From NCBI GenBank assembly GCA_017520185.1, contig JAFXGO010000030.1, positions 167,003 through 231,002 on the forward strand: a stretch of 64,000 bases of DNA. The letters are read 5' to 3'. The stretch is from Elusimicrobiaceae bacterium. Its GTDB lineage: Bacteria; Elusimicrobiota; Elusimicrobia; Elusimicrobiales; Elusimicrobiaceae. This document shows, one piece after another, positions 33,953 through 43,790 of this stretch. The position numbers and the translations under genes were made by a program. The stretch's first letter is position 1. Each line of letters begins with the position of its first letter. The notes below the pieces were generated by a model, which worked only from the letters and a program-made list of their open reading frames with translations, was not told where the DNA came from and searched no databases.

Positions 33953-33958
33953 ATTGTA
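33953..33958 (-). promoter_or_regulatory. -10 box 7 nt before the TM0106-like gene (leaderless pattern)
   Basis: TATACAAT then GTAAGTA and ATG on the minus strand; no Shine-Dalgarno. Confidence 0.5.
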
Positions 33959-34050
33959 TATCTTTTTGATGTTTCTTGCACTTTCTGTGCTTTGCAAGTT
34001 TGCAAAGAGAGAGAAAAAATCTCCTTTTCCATATAAAATATGATAATATA

Positions 34051-34488
34051 ATGTATATGCTAAACGCTTTACTTTTTCAATTAATCGGATTTGTCGTGTG
34101 TTTTGTTTTGCTGTTTTATTTTACGGCAAAATATCGTGCCGCATTGGTACGTGAAACGGATTTGGATTGCCCGGTAGAAGATTTGACGGTGATGACGGTG
34201 GCAAAACCTGCCTTTGCTTCTCGCGCTTCGATTTTGAGTTCTTTGCAAAATACATCTGCCTTGGAAGTGGCTGATTTGAAAGAAAAAGTGAAAGAATTGC
34301 ATTATCGTTTAGAAGAACAAAAATTAGCGCAGGATAAAAATAATGCCGAAATGGGCAAATTGGTAGCCCGTATGGAACAGCGCATTTCCACTTTTGAGCA
34401 AGAATATATCACAAAATTGCAACCGACTTTGCTGAGTCTGATTGAAGAATTGGAAAATATCAAATTATCGGAAAAGAAAGAAAAGTAA
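34051..34488 (+). CDS. Membrane-anchored coiled-coil protein of unknown function
   Basis: About 145 residues from the ATG at 34051 (or 143 from 34057). One N-terminal transmembrane helix (about 5-25), then a coiled coil (about 70-125, VADLKEKVKELHYRLEEQK). The longer frame starting at 33976 would run through TATGATAATATAAT, which looks like the promoter. TATGAT lies 6 nt before 34051, again suggesting a leaderless message. Its role is unknown; divergent from the nuclease gene. Confidence 0.65.
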   Translation: MYMLNALLFQLIGFVVCFVLLFYFTAKYRAALVRETDLDCPVEDLTVMTVAKPAFASRASILSSLQNTSALEVADLKEKVKELHYRLEEQKLAQDKNNAEMGKLVARMEQRISTFEQEYITKLQPTLLSLIEELENIKLSEKKEK

Positions 34489-34506
34489 AAAAGGTGCCGA
34501 TTTTGC

Positions 34507-34536
34507 AAAACCCGCTTTTTAAAAAGCGGGTTTTTT
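34507..34536 (+). terminator. Rho-independent terminator
   Basis: AAAACCCGCTTTTT / AAAAAGCGGGTTTTTT, perfect stem, isolating the following synthase operon. Confidence 0.88.
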
Positions 34537-34701
34537 GTTTTTGTGTTTTAAAAAATAAGTTCAAAAAAATAAAATCTAATTTGTTGACTTAATTTTTGGA
34601 AAATAAAAAATTTAAAAAAAGGTTTTAAAATGGTCTTGTATCCCCCAAATTTAATATAATATATCCATATATAGAGTTTTACCAAAAACTCGGGAGACAA
34701 A

Positions 34702-37700
34702 ATGAACAATAAAACCAAAGAGCCTATTGCTATCGTCGGCATTGGCGCCATCATGCCCGGAGCTTTAAGTAAAGACGAGTTCTGGAACAACATTCAATCT
34801 GGTAAATATTGCATTACAGAAGTACCTAAATCTTATTGGGATCCTGCTCTTTTTTACAGCCCCGATCATAAAGCCGAAGATAAACTTTATTCCACCATCG
34901 GCGGATTTATTCCTCAAGAATTTAAATTTAACTCCATTCAATACCGCATTCCACCTCAAATTGCCAAGCAAATGGATACGGTACAATGCTTAGCCATTGA
35001 AACCACCCGCATGGCTTTGGAAGATAGCGGTTATGATAAAAAAGAATTTGATCGCAACCGTTGTGCCGTTATCGTGGGGAACTCTTTAGGCGGTATGAAA
35101 AATGAAAAATCCAATACTCGCTTAAACAAGCCGTTCTTTTATGAAATTTTAAAAGAAACCCAAGTTTACAAATCTCTTACACCGCAAGCCGAAAAGCAGA
35201 TGATGGCGGAAATGGACGAAAGTTTCCGTCAGAAATACACGCCGATTACCGAAGATACTATGCCGGGAGAATTACCCAATGTTATCGCCGGTCGTTTGGC
35301 CAATGTATTTGACGTGCACGGTACCAACTTTACCGTAGATGCTGCTTGTGCCACTTCGTTGGCTGCGGTGGATCAGGCCGTTAACGGTTTGCGCGAAGGT
35401 AATTTTGATATGGCCATTGTGGGTGGTGTAGATCAGATGATGTCTCCCTCTGCTTACATCAAATTCTGCAAAATCGGTGCCTTATCAGAAAAAGGTTCGT
35501 GTCCCTTTGATGCCAAAGCCGATGGCTTTGTAATGGCTGAAGGTGCCGGTACGGTGATTTTAAAACGCTTGAGCGATGCGGTAAAAGATGGCGACAAAGT
35601 ATACGCCGTTATTCGTGCCGTAGGTGCTTCTTCTGACGGAAAAGGTAAAGGTATTACCGCTCCGAACCCGAAAGGGCAAAAAATTGCCGTCGAAAAAACC
35701 TTTGAACAGTTAGATTATACTCCGGGTGACGTGGGCCTGGTGGAAGCGCATGGTACCAGCACTCGCGTAGGCGATGCGGTGGAATTAAATGCATTGTATG
35801 AAATTTTCTCCCCGTATGCTAAACCGGGCACCATCGGTTTGGGCAGTGTAAAAAGCCAAATCGGTCATGCCAAAGCCGCTGCCGGTATTGCTTCTTTAAT
35901 CAAGACTTCTATGGCCTTATATAATAAGGTACTGCCTCCTTCTGTAAATTTTGAAACCCCGAATCCGACGGTAGATTGGGCCACCAGCCCTTTCCGCGTG
36001 ATTACCAAGGCCGAAGAATGGACCACCGATAAAGTGCGCCGTGCCAACGTATCCGCTTTTGGCTTCGGAGGTACTAACTTCCACGTTGCGTTGGAAGAAA
36101 TGAATGACGGACTTTTGAAAAAGGAAACCGAAACCAAAGTCTGCTGTGAAAAAATTTCTACCCCCGTTGTTGAGGAGAAATCTGTAATGAATAGCAACAA
36201 TTATGAGCTGCGTGTTCCGGGAGAAAAAATACAAGGTGATGTTTTGACTTTCTCTGCCCCGACCAAGCAGGAGTTGTTTAATGAATTGGGCAAAGCCGTT
36301 TTGGCCATTAAATATGACCCGACTTATTTACCCTCAATTTCCTATCAAAATCATATTCAAAAACCGCAAAAATTTGCTGTTTCCATCAATGTGGAATCGC
36401 CGGAAAAATTGAAAGATAAAATTGAATTTTTCATCAAAATTGCCAGCGGTCAAGACGTATGGAGTCAAGATTCCTTATATTTGAAAATGAAAGGAATTTA
36501 TCCGTTTACTCCTAGTGAAATCAAACCGAAAGTTTGTTTTATGTTTCCGGGACAGGGCTCTCAATATGTAGATATGATGAAAGATTTGGCCTCTAAATAT
36601 AAAGTGGTGCAAGATACTTTTGACGAGGCTGACCGCCATTTGATGAATATTTCCGGTCAAAATTTAACCGATACTTTGTGGAGTAAAGCTGGCGAAACCA
36701 AAGAGCAAATTGCCGCGCGTGAAGAAGCTATTCGCAAAACGGAAATGACGCAGCCTGCCATGTTGACGGCGGATATTGCCATGATGCGCTTGTTGTCTTC
36801 CTTCGGTATAAAACCCGATGTGGTAATGGGGCATAGTTTGGGTGAATATGCCGCTGCAGTAGCTGCCGGTATTTTTGATTTTGAAAATGGTTTAAAAGCT
36901 GTTTGTACACGCGGTAAAGTGATGTCCGAAATCCGCGTTGAAGATAATGGTAAGATGGCCTCTGTGGCTGCTCCGGCTGAACAGGTGGCTCCGGAACTTA
37001 AACGTATTAACGGTTATGTAGCCGTAGCCAATAAAAACTGCCCGACTCAAACCGTTATTGCCGGTGCCAGCAAGGCCGTTGATGATGCTATTGTTATGTT
37101 TACCAATATGGGCATTCAAGCGGTACAGATCCCTGTTTCCCATGCGTTCCATTCCGAAATTATCCGCCCTGCCATGCCGCAGTATCGTGCCTTCTTGGAT
37201 ACGTTAGAGTTCCACTCTCCCAAAATGCCGATTACCACGAACGTGACGGCGGAATTCTATCCCAATGATCCGGAAAAAATTAAGGATTTGATGGTGACGC
37301 AAATTGCTCATTCCGTAGAATGGATTAAACAACTCAAAACCACTTATGAATCCGGCGTTCGCTTGTTTGTGGAATGTGGTCCCAAACGCGTGCTTAGTGC
37401 TTTAGCCACCAACACCTTATCTGATAAAAAAGATATTCGTGTATTGGCTTCCAACCACCCGAAAAAGGGCGGTATTACAGAATTCAACGATTTGTTTGCT
37501 AATTTGATTTCCTCCGGCATTGCTATTGATTGGACCGGTACGGATATGGCAGGCAACAATTCTTGCTATAACCCGGCCTTTGCTAAATGGGTGAACCCTG
37601 CCACCACTGTATCAATTGAAAAAGTGCAAACTCCGGCGCAAACTCCTGTCGAGGAAAAACCTTGCCAGACACAAGCCAAAGACGCTGTCTGTTATCATAA

Positions 37701-40700
37701 AGATATTGTTATCAGCGGTATTTCTGCGGGTGGTCCCGGTAGTTGGGATAAAGTATTTCGTGAAGGAATCTTAGACGAAATTTTATCCGGTCGCAATATG
37801 ATTGAGTCCGTCAGCCCGGAAATTCAACAACAACAAATTGATAAACATGTAGAGTTTGTTGTTAAATCACCAGACGGTAATCATCGTTTTGAACGCTTAA
37901 CTTCTCCGACTCAGGCCATTAAATTAGCTGCCAAAGGCGGTGCTTTTGACCTGGAAAAAGAATTTGGTTTACCTGCCAAATGGGTGCGCTCTATGGATCG
38001 CAGTTTCCAATTGGCTATTGCTGCGGGTATTTTGGCTTTGAAAGATGCCGGCATTCCGTTGGTACTCTATTACAAACCTACCTCTACGGGCGGTTATTTG
38101 CCGGATCGTTGGGGCTTGCCGGCGGACATGATTGATGAAACGGGTGTAATTTTTACCTCCGCATTCCCCGTAGCCAATAGTATGATGGGGGATTTGACCA
38201 AACGGGTGTCGGGTCTGCTCAACAATAAAACGGCCAAAGAAGTTCGCGCTTTCTGTGATAAATTTATTGCCCAAATTTCTGACCCTGCTTTAAAAGCGGA
38301 GATTGAAAATTGGTATAACGAAAACTTTAAAGACAAGGAAGTAGAACCGCAAGCCTTTACTTCTGAATTTATCTTGAAAACCATTGCGATTGCTCACTCT
38401 CATTTCTGTCAATGGATTCGCGCTCGCGGACCAGCTACGGCAATGAGTGCTGCTTGTGCCTCTACTGCTCAAGCCATTGCAATTGCTCAAGACTGGATTA
38501 AGTTGGGCCGTTGTAAACGTGTGATTGTCATCAGTGCCGATGATATCAGCAATGATAATGTGGCTGAATGGATTTTGACGGCCTTCCTCGCCTCCGGTGC
38601 TGCTACAACCGAAGCCGAAGTGGCCAAAGCCGCTTTGCCGTTTGATCGTCGCCGCAATGGAATGATTGTAGGTATGGGTGCGGTATCTTTGGTGGTAGAA
38701 GAAGAAGCAGAAGTTATTAAACGCGGTATGAAGCCACTGGCCAAATTGTTAAATGCAGAAATTGCCAATAGCGGTTTCCATGTGACTCGTATCGACGTAA
38801 ACCACATGGCTCAAGTCATGGACCGTTTGGTAGCTACGGCTGAAAAAGAATATGGCTTAAACCGCTCTGATATCGCTAAACAATTAGTATTTATTTCTCA
38901 TGAAACCTATACTCCTGCTCGTGGCGGTTCTGCCAGCGCGGAAGCTTATGCGTTAAAGAGCACTTTTGGTGCGGACGTGGGTAGCGTTATCGTCAGCAAT
39001 ACCAAAGGTTTTACCGGTCACTCTATGGGCGCCGGCTTGGAAGATGCTATCGCCGTACGTTGCTTAAATACGGGCCTTGTACCGCCGATTGCCAATTTCC
39101 AAGAAGCTGACCCCGAACTTGCCGGAATTAATTTAAGCAAGGGTGGTCATTATGATTTTAAATATGCCTTGCACTTGGCGGCCGGATTTGGCTCTCAAGT
39201 AGGTATGACCTTGTTGGAAAGATCTTGGCAAGTGGGACAGGATCGTATCTCCGATGCCGCGCAGCATCAATCTTGGCTGAAAGAAATTTCCGGACAAGAA
39301 GATCCTGTATTGGAAGTAGTACAAAATACCTTGCGCATTAAAGATAACTATAAACACGGTGTCAAACCGGCTTTAGTGATGGAAGGATCCCAAGCTTTTG
39401 TAGATAAAGTAAAGCCGGCCAAAGCTGTTGCTTCTGTAGCGCAAGAGCCTGCGGAGCAAGCCGCCCCTGTACAAGCGGTAGCGGAGCAAGCCCCTGTGGT
39501 GACTGCTCCTGAAGTTGCCCCTGCTGCGGTGGTAGAACCTGTGGCAGTCTTACCGAGCCTGACAGAAGAAGACGTGACAAAAGAAATTTTGAACATCGTC
39601 TCCGAAAAGACAGGGTATCCGGAAGACATGTTGGACTTAGATTTAGACATGGAAGCGGATTTAGGTATAGATACGGTTAAGCAAGCAGAATTGTTTGCGA
39701 TTATGCGTGAGAAATACCAAATTGCCCGTCAAGAAGGCGTGCAATTAAAAGATTATCCGACGATTCGCTCCATCATTAAATATGCTTTAGCCAATGCCGG
39801 TCAAAGCGCCGAGCAAGTGCCTGCGGAGCAAGCCGCCCCTGTACAAGCGGTAGCGGAACAAACCCCTGTGGTGACTGCTCCTGAAGTAGCCCCTGCTGCG
39901 GTAGTGGAGCCTGTACAAGCCCCTGTGGCGGAAGTAGCCCCTGCTGCTAAAGCCGTAGTTGCTTTAGATGAAGCTACAGTGACGAAAGAAGTAGTGTCAA
40001 TGGTGGCTGAAAAGACAGGGTATCCGGAAGACATGTTGGACTTAGATTTAGACATGGAAGCGGATTTGGGTATAGATACAGTTAAGCAAGCAGAATTGTT
40101 TGCTGCTATGCGCGAACACTATGCCGTCGCGCAACAAGACGGTATCCAATTAAAAGATTATCCGACCATTCGCCATTGTATTAAGTTTGTATTAAGCAGT
40201 ACGGCAGTCAACCAATCTTCCGTAGCGGAAGAAACGTCTGCGGTGACGGAAGCTCCCGTTGAGCCGACGCTTGCTCAATCTGCGGTGACGGAAGAAGAAA
40301 ATGCTTTGCCTGTTATCAAAGTCACCAAATTAGCCGATGCCGTACCGGCGGCTGATCAGGTGAACAAACCTTCTGAAGAAATGTTGACCACCAATCCGAC
40401 AGGTGAAATTAAGGAGAACACTTCTTTGGCCGAACGTCCGGAACGGGAAGGATATGCCGGAGAACACTGCCACGAAAAGAAACTGCGCAGTGTGACGGTG
40501 GTGGCCCCTGCTCCGTTGACAGAACGTGTCAATCGACATCTGTCTAAAGATCGTACCGTACTCATTTTTGCAGATAATTCTCAGCTGATTAAGGCTTATC
40601 AAGAAGAATTTAAGGAATTAGGGGTTAAAACGCACGTATTTACCACCCTTAAGACCCGCAGCAAAAACACGACGATTGTAAATTGGGAATCTTATGAAGA

Positions 40701-43053
40701 AACGGAAGCAGCGTTGAAAGAATATGCTTCCGAAGATCCGAACATTCAAGGTATTGTATATTTGTTGGGTGCCAGCGTGAAAAAATTTGACAAAAAAGTT
40801 AGCACGCATGGTGAACTGACTAAGTATGTCATGCCTTTGTTTATTGCTTTGCGTGTTTTTGAACGTGCGATGAGCAACCGTACCGATGCCGATACCTTCT
40901 TTGTGGTAAATACCAAAATTGACGGCAACTTCGGCTACACCACCAAAGATGAGTTTAATCCGATTACCGGTGCTTTGTGTGGAGGGATGACCTGTTTCCG
41001 CAAAGACGTTTACGAACGTACGGGTGCTTTGGGTAAACTCTTAGATTTTGAAAATACGGCTACCCCCGATGAAATGGCGCAAAAAACGATGGAAGAAGTA
41101 TTACATGGAGATATGCGCTTGATGGTGGGTACTCGCGGTGGAGAACGCAGCACTATTTTATCAGTGCCGGTGCGCTTGGACCGCAGCGTAAAACGCTTTG
41201 ACTTAGCTGGCAAAACAGTAATCTTTACCGGTGCCGGACGCGGAATCGGAGCGATGTTGAGTCAAAAATTGGCCGCTCAGTACAAGAGCAAAATTATTGT
41301 CTTGGATATTATTGAAATCCAAGAGAAAACGCCTCTTTGGGCTTCTATGAATGAGGCAGAACTGGCCGCATTGAAGAAGCAAATGTGGGAAGAATTAAAA
41401 GCCGATACGACTCAAAAAGCAACACCTGTTTTGTTGGAACGTGCTTTTGGTAAAGTGAAAGATTCCATTACCTTATACAATAACTTGCAGAAATTGCGTG
41501 AGTTGGGAAGCGAAGTGGAATATTACCATTGTGACGTGTTGAACAGCTCTATGGTTAAAGAAGTCTGCACCAAAATCAAAGCCAGAAATGGCCGCGTGGA
41601 CGGACTGATTCACTTTGCCGGTTTGGAACGCTCTAAACTGATTTATGACAAAGATCCGGCCGAATATTACCGCATCTTTGACGTAAAAGCCAGCAGCTTT
41701 GTGACGTTCTTGGAAAATAATATCGTTCGTAATGGCGGCTTCTTTGCTTTTGCATCTTCTATCGCCGGTAAATACGGCAATTTGGGACAAAGCGATTATG
41801 CCTCTGCCAATGATTACTTGGCCAAGTCCGCACTTTCTTTGAGCAATCAGGGCTATCGTGCTATTTCTGTGGCGATGAGTGCTTATAAGAATGTCGGTAT
41901 GGGTGTAAGAGCCGGTGTGGAAACGTTCTTGCGTTCCAACGGAGTGGATTTTGTAGATCCCGAAGACGGTATGCAAATTTTCTTAGATGAAATTGTATAC
42001 GGAGATGTGCCTGAAATTGTATTGACGGGCTCTTTGGGCCTGTTGGATTGGGACCATCAACTTCGCTTGGATATGGACGAAATCGTGCCTCAGGGGGGAA
42101 ATAATACCCCTGAGTCTGACGATTCCGATAAAGGAAACGGTGGTCCTTCCGCTCCGGTAAAGAGCGAAGAAACGCCTGCTGCTATTCAACCGGATCCTAG
42201 CAAGGCCAATCATTTTTTGAGCAAGGTCGTTTCTCAAACCGATCAAGAGATTCATACGGAAAAAGAATTTAATTTAGAATCGGACCCTTATTTGGCTGAT
42301 CACGCCATAGAAGGTACTCCGTACGTGCCCGGAGTGATGGGGATAGAAACTTTTGTTGAAACGGCTACTGCTTTGAGCGGTCAGGTACCGCAAGGGTTGA
42401 AAGATGTGCATTTCTTCTTGCCTATTAAACTTTTGCGTAATCGTCCGCAAGCAGTGCGTGTAATCGGTAAAAATGAAAACGGTGAAATTTCTATGGAAAT
42501 TGAATCCGACTTCATTAACAGCAAAGGTATTAAAATGGGTAATACCCGCCGTCACTTTACGGCTAAATCTTTAGCAAGCGGTTTTGTGTCTACGTGGAAG
42601 GAAGTTAAAGACCAGATTCAATTAGACACGTTGGCTTTGCCGCAAATCAGCAAAGAAGAAATTTATAAAAAATATTTTCATGGTCCCAGCTTTCAGGTAT
42701 TAGGCGGCATTTTAAAAGCCGATAAAGAAAGTTCTTTGGCGCTCTACAACACGACGCCGCGCCCTCAATGGAGCGATGCAGAGAAGACCTTGTTGGCCAA
42801 TCCCATGCTTATTGAAGCGGCTTTCCAATGTTGTGGATTTAGAGATATGGCCATTGAAAACAAGATGACCTTGCCCGACGGTATCAAAGAAATAGCCGTT
42901 TTCCATCGGGAAGTTCCTCCTCAAAAGTTATACCTTTATGGCCGTTTTAAAGGGTTAACTGCTGATGGAAAAACCTTACATGATGCCTATGTCTTTGACG
43001 AACAAGGCAATGTGTGGGTGGAAATACACGGTTATCAGGCCATCGGCCAATAA
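34702..43053 (+). CDS. Giant PUFA-synthase-like polyketide synthase (KS-AT-KS-ACP-ACP-KR-DH)
   Basis: 2783 residues. Domains: KS1 (about 5-465; Cys216 in DAACATS, His in EAHGTST and SQIGHAKAA); malonyl-type AT (about 612-930; Ser712 in GHSLGEYAAA); second KS (about 1000-1510; Cys1252 in SAACAST, His in SHETYTPARGG and KGFTGHSMG); Ala/Pro-rich linkers; two carrier domains (Thr1658 and Thr1793 in LGIDTVKQAELF); KR (about 1930-2440; GAGRGIGA, Tyr2366); and a double-hotdog DH (about 2490-2783; His2534 in DHAIEGTPYVPG). There is no enoyl reductase, thioesterase or reductase in the chain. Layout resembles PfaA/PfaC-type iterative fatty-acid synthases. The usual carrier serine is threonine in both ACPs. 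The start has CGGGAGAC in front. The product is not known. Confidence 0.9.
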   Translation: MNNKTKEPIAIVGIGAIMPGALSKDEFWNNIQSGKYCITEVPKSYWDPALFYSPDHKAEDKLYSTIGGFIPQEFKFNSIQYRIPPQIAKQMDTVQCLAIETTRMALEDSGYDKKEFDRNRCAVIVGNSLGGMKNEKSNTRLNKPFFYEILKETQVYKSLTPQAEKQMMAEMDESFRQKYTPITEDTMPGELPNVIAGRLANVFDVHGTNFTVDAACATSLAAVDQAVNGLREGNFDMAIVGGVDQMMSPSAYIKFCKIGALSEKGSCPFDAKADGFVMAEGAGTVILKRLSDAVKDGDKVYAVIRAVGASSDGKGKGITAPNPKGQKIAVEKTFEQLDYTPGDVGLVEAHGTSTRVGDAVELNALYEIFSPYAKPGTIGLGSVKSQIGHAKAAAGIASLIKTSMALYNKVLPPSVNFETPNPTVDWATSPFRVITKAEEWTTDKVRRANVSAFGFGGTNFHVALEEMNDGLLKKETETKVCCEKISTPVVEEKSVMNSNNYELRVPGEKIQGDVLTFSAPTKQELFNELGKAVLAIKYDPTYLPSISYQNHIQKPQKFAVSINVESPEKLKDKIEFFIKIASGQDVWSQDSLYLKMKGIYPFTPSEIKPKVCFMFPGQGSQYVDMMKDLASKYKVVQDTFDEADRHLMNISGQNLTDTLWSKAGETKEQIAAREEAIRKTEMTQPAMLTADIAMMRLLSSFGIKPDVVMGHSLGEYAAAVAAGIFDFENGLKAVCTRGKVMSEIRVEDNGKMASVAAPAEQVAPELKRINGYVAVANKNCPTQTVIAGASKAVDDAIVMFTNMGIQAVQIPVSHAFHSEIIRPAMPQYRAFLDTLEFHSPKMPITTNVTAEFYPNDPEKIKDLMVTQIAHSVEWIKQLKTTYESGVRLFVECGPKRVLSALATNTLSDKKDIRVLASNHPKKGGITEFNDLFANLISSGIAIDWTGTDMAGNNSCYNPAFAKWVNPATTVSIEKVQTPAQTPVEEKPCQTQAKDAVCYHKDIVISGISAGGPGSWDKVFREGILDEILSGRNMIESVSPEIQQQQIDKHVEFVVKSPDGNHRFERLTSPTQAIKLAAKGGAFDLEKEFGLPAKWVRSMDRSFQLAIAAGILALKDAGIPLVLYYKPTSTGGYLPDRWGLPADMIDETGVIFTSAFPVANSMMGDLTKRVSGLLNNKTAKEVRAFCDKFIAQISDPALKAEIENWYNENFKDKEVEPQAFTSEFILKTIAIAHSHFCQWIRARGPATAMSAACASTAQAIAIAQDWIKLGRCKRVIVISADDISNDNVAEWILTAFLASGAATTEAEVAKAALPFDRRRNGMIVGMGAVSLVVEEEAEVIKRGMKPLAKLLNAEIANSGFHVTRIDVNHMAQVMDRLVATAEKEYGLNRSDIAKQLVFISHETYTPARGGSASAEAYALKSTFGADVGSVIVSNTKGFTGHSMGAGLEDAIAVRCLNTGLVPPIANFQEADPELAGINLSKGGHYDFKYALHLAAGFGSQVGMTLLERSWQVGQDRISDAAQHQSWLKEISGQEDPVLEVVQNTLRIKDNYKHGVKPALVMEGSQAFVDKVKPAKAVASVAQEPAEQAAPVQAVAEQAPVVTAPEVAPAAVVEPVAVLPSLTEEDVTKEILNIVSEKTGYPEDMLDLDLDMEADLGIDTVKQAELFAIMREKYQIARQEGVQLKDYPTIRSIIKYALANAGQSAEQVPAEQAAPVQAVAEQTPVVTAPEVAPAAVVEPVQAPVAEVAPAAKAVVALDEATVTKEVVSMVAEKTGYPEDMLDLDLDMEADLGIDTVKQAELFAAMREHYAVAQQDGIQLKDYPTIRHCIKFVLSSTAVNQSSVAEETSAVTEAPVEPTLAQSAVTEEENALPVIKVTKLADAVPAADQVNKPSEEMLTTNPTGEIKENTSLAERPEREGYAGEHCHEKKLRSVTVVAPAPLTERVNRHLSKDRTVLIFADNSQLIKAYQEEFKELGVKTHVFTTLKTRSKNTTIVNWESYEETEAALKEYASEDPNIQGIVYLLGASVKKFDKKVSTHGELTKYVMPLFIALRVFERAMSNRTDADTFFVVNTKIDGNFGYTTKDEFNPITGALCGGMTCFRKDVYERTGALGKLLDFENTATPDEMAQKTMEEVLHGDMRLMVGTRGGERSTILSVPVRLDRSVKRFDLAGKTVIFTGAGRGIGAMLSQKLAAQYKSKIIVLDIIEIQEKTPLWASMNEAELAALKKQMWEELKADTTQKATPVLLERAFGKVKDSITLYNNLQKLRELGSEVEYYHCDVLNSSMVKEVCTKIKARNGRVDGLIHFAGLERSKLIYDKDPAEYYRIFDVKASSFVTFLENNIVRNGGFFAFASSIAGKYGNLGQSDYASANDYLAKSALSLSNQGYRAISVAMSAYKNVGMGVRAGVETFLRSNGVDFVDPEDGMQIFLDEIVYGDVPEIVLTGSLGLLDWDHQLRLDMDEIVPQGGNNTPESDDSDKGNGGPSAPVKSEETPAAIQPDPSKANHFLSKVVSQTDQEIHTEKEFNLESDPYLADHAIEGTPYVPGVMGIETFVETATALSGQVPQGLKDVHFFLPIKLLRNRPQAVRVIGKNENGEISMEIESDFINSKGIKMGNTRRHFTAKSLASGFVSTWKEVKDQIQLDTLALPQISKEEIYKKYFHGPSFQVLGGILKADKESSLALYNTTPRPQWSDAEKTLLANPMLIEAAFQCCGFRDMAIENKMTLPDGIKEIAVFHREVPPQKLYLYGRFKGLTADGKTLHDAYVFDEQGNVWVEIHGYQAIGQ
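39437..40095 (+). repeat. Tandem duplication of linker plus carrier domain inside the synthase
   Basis: Two copies about 400 bp apart: the Ala/Pro-rich linker (39437-39540 and about 39820-39915) and the carrier core (about 39600-39690 and 40010-40095). The core stretches encoding TGYPEDMLDLDLDMEADLGI are identical or nearly so at the DNA level, indicating a recent duplication or ongoing gene conversion. Confidence 0.8.
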
Positions 43054-43775
43054 TGAATTACCAAACGCAGTTTGTTAGCATAAAAGACCTGCCCCCAGCC
43101 GACTCTTTTTTATCCTGTTCGGAGAGCGCTTATTTGCAAACGCTCCGTGTAGAGAAACGAAAGGGAGATTGGCTTGGGGGCCGGTTTGCGTTAAAAGTGT
43201 TATTGGCGCGTCAAAGCGGTTTTTTGCCGGTATGCAGTTTGCCGGATCAGGGGGGAGAAATAAAAAAGATAGAAATGTCTGAGGCCGCCCTTCATATTCT
43301 CAAACAAATAGATATCGTCAAATTACCCAGCGGTGCTCCGCAAGTGTTTGTAGGTTCTGTGCCGGACGCACGCAGTGTGAGTATCAGTCATTCCAATGGT
43401 TGGGCGGTGGCGGCTGTATCAGATCCACAAACCTATTTGGGTATTGATTTGGAGAAGATACAAACGCGTAGCCGCGTATGGGCGGAAGAATTTTTCTTAG
43501 AAGAAGAAAAAGGACCTGCTACCGATGAACACTTAACCAAAGTTTGGACACAAAAAGAAGCCGTCTTAAAATTGTTGGGGCGTGGGCTTTCTTTAAATAT
43601 GCGTGAAATTATTTTGATCAATAATGAAGTTCGTTTAAAGGGTCGCGCATTGCAAGTATGGCAGTCTTTGCAATCGCCGCATATTGTACTTAACTCAAAC
43701 CGTTTTGACAATGATTTTATTTTTACCACAGCCTATGCCGTTGCTCCGAGTGCTGTGAAGTTTGCTAGAATATAA
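43053..43775 (+). CDS. Sfp-type 4'-phosphopantetheinyl transferase
   Basis: 240 residues from the ATG at 43053, which overlaps the synthase stop by one base (TAATG), a translational-coupling arrangement. Transfers phosphopantetheine from CoA to carrier domains. Motifs: SVSISHSNGWAVAAVS, YLGIDLEKIQ (Mg-binding Asp/Glu) and KVWTQKEAVLKLLGRGL (WxxKEAxxK). The N-terminal half is diverged. It is evidently dedicated to the neighbouring synthase, whose carrier domains have Thr at the attachment position. Confidence 0.88.
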   Translation: MNYQTQFVSIKDLPPADSFLSCSESAYLQTLRVEKRKGDWLGGRFALKVLLARQSGFLPVCSLPDQGGEIKKIEMSEAALHILKQIDIVKLPSGAPQVFVGSVPDARSVSISHSNGWAVAAVSDPQTYLGIDLEKIQTRSRVWAEEFFLEEEKGPATDEHLTKVWTQKEAVLKLLGRGLSLNMREIILINNEVRLKGRALQVWQSLQSPHIVLNSNRFDNDFIFTTAYAVAPSAVKFARI

Positions 43776-43790
43776 GTTAACGGAGGGCGT

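Noticed and set aside
41473..41976. 167-residue minus-strand frame within the synthase gene
   Set aside because: Lies entirely antisense to the conserved KR domain; shadow of the real coding frame.
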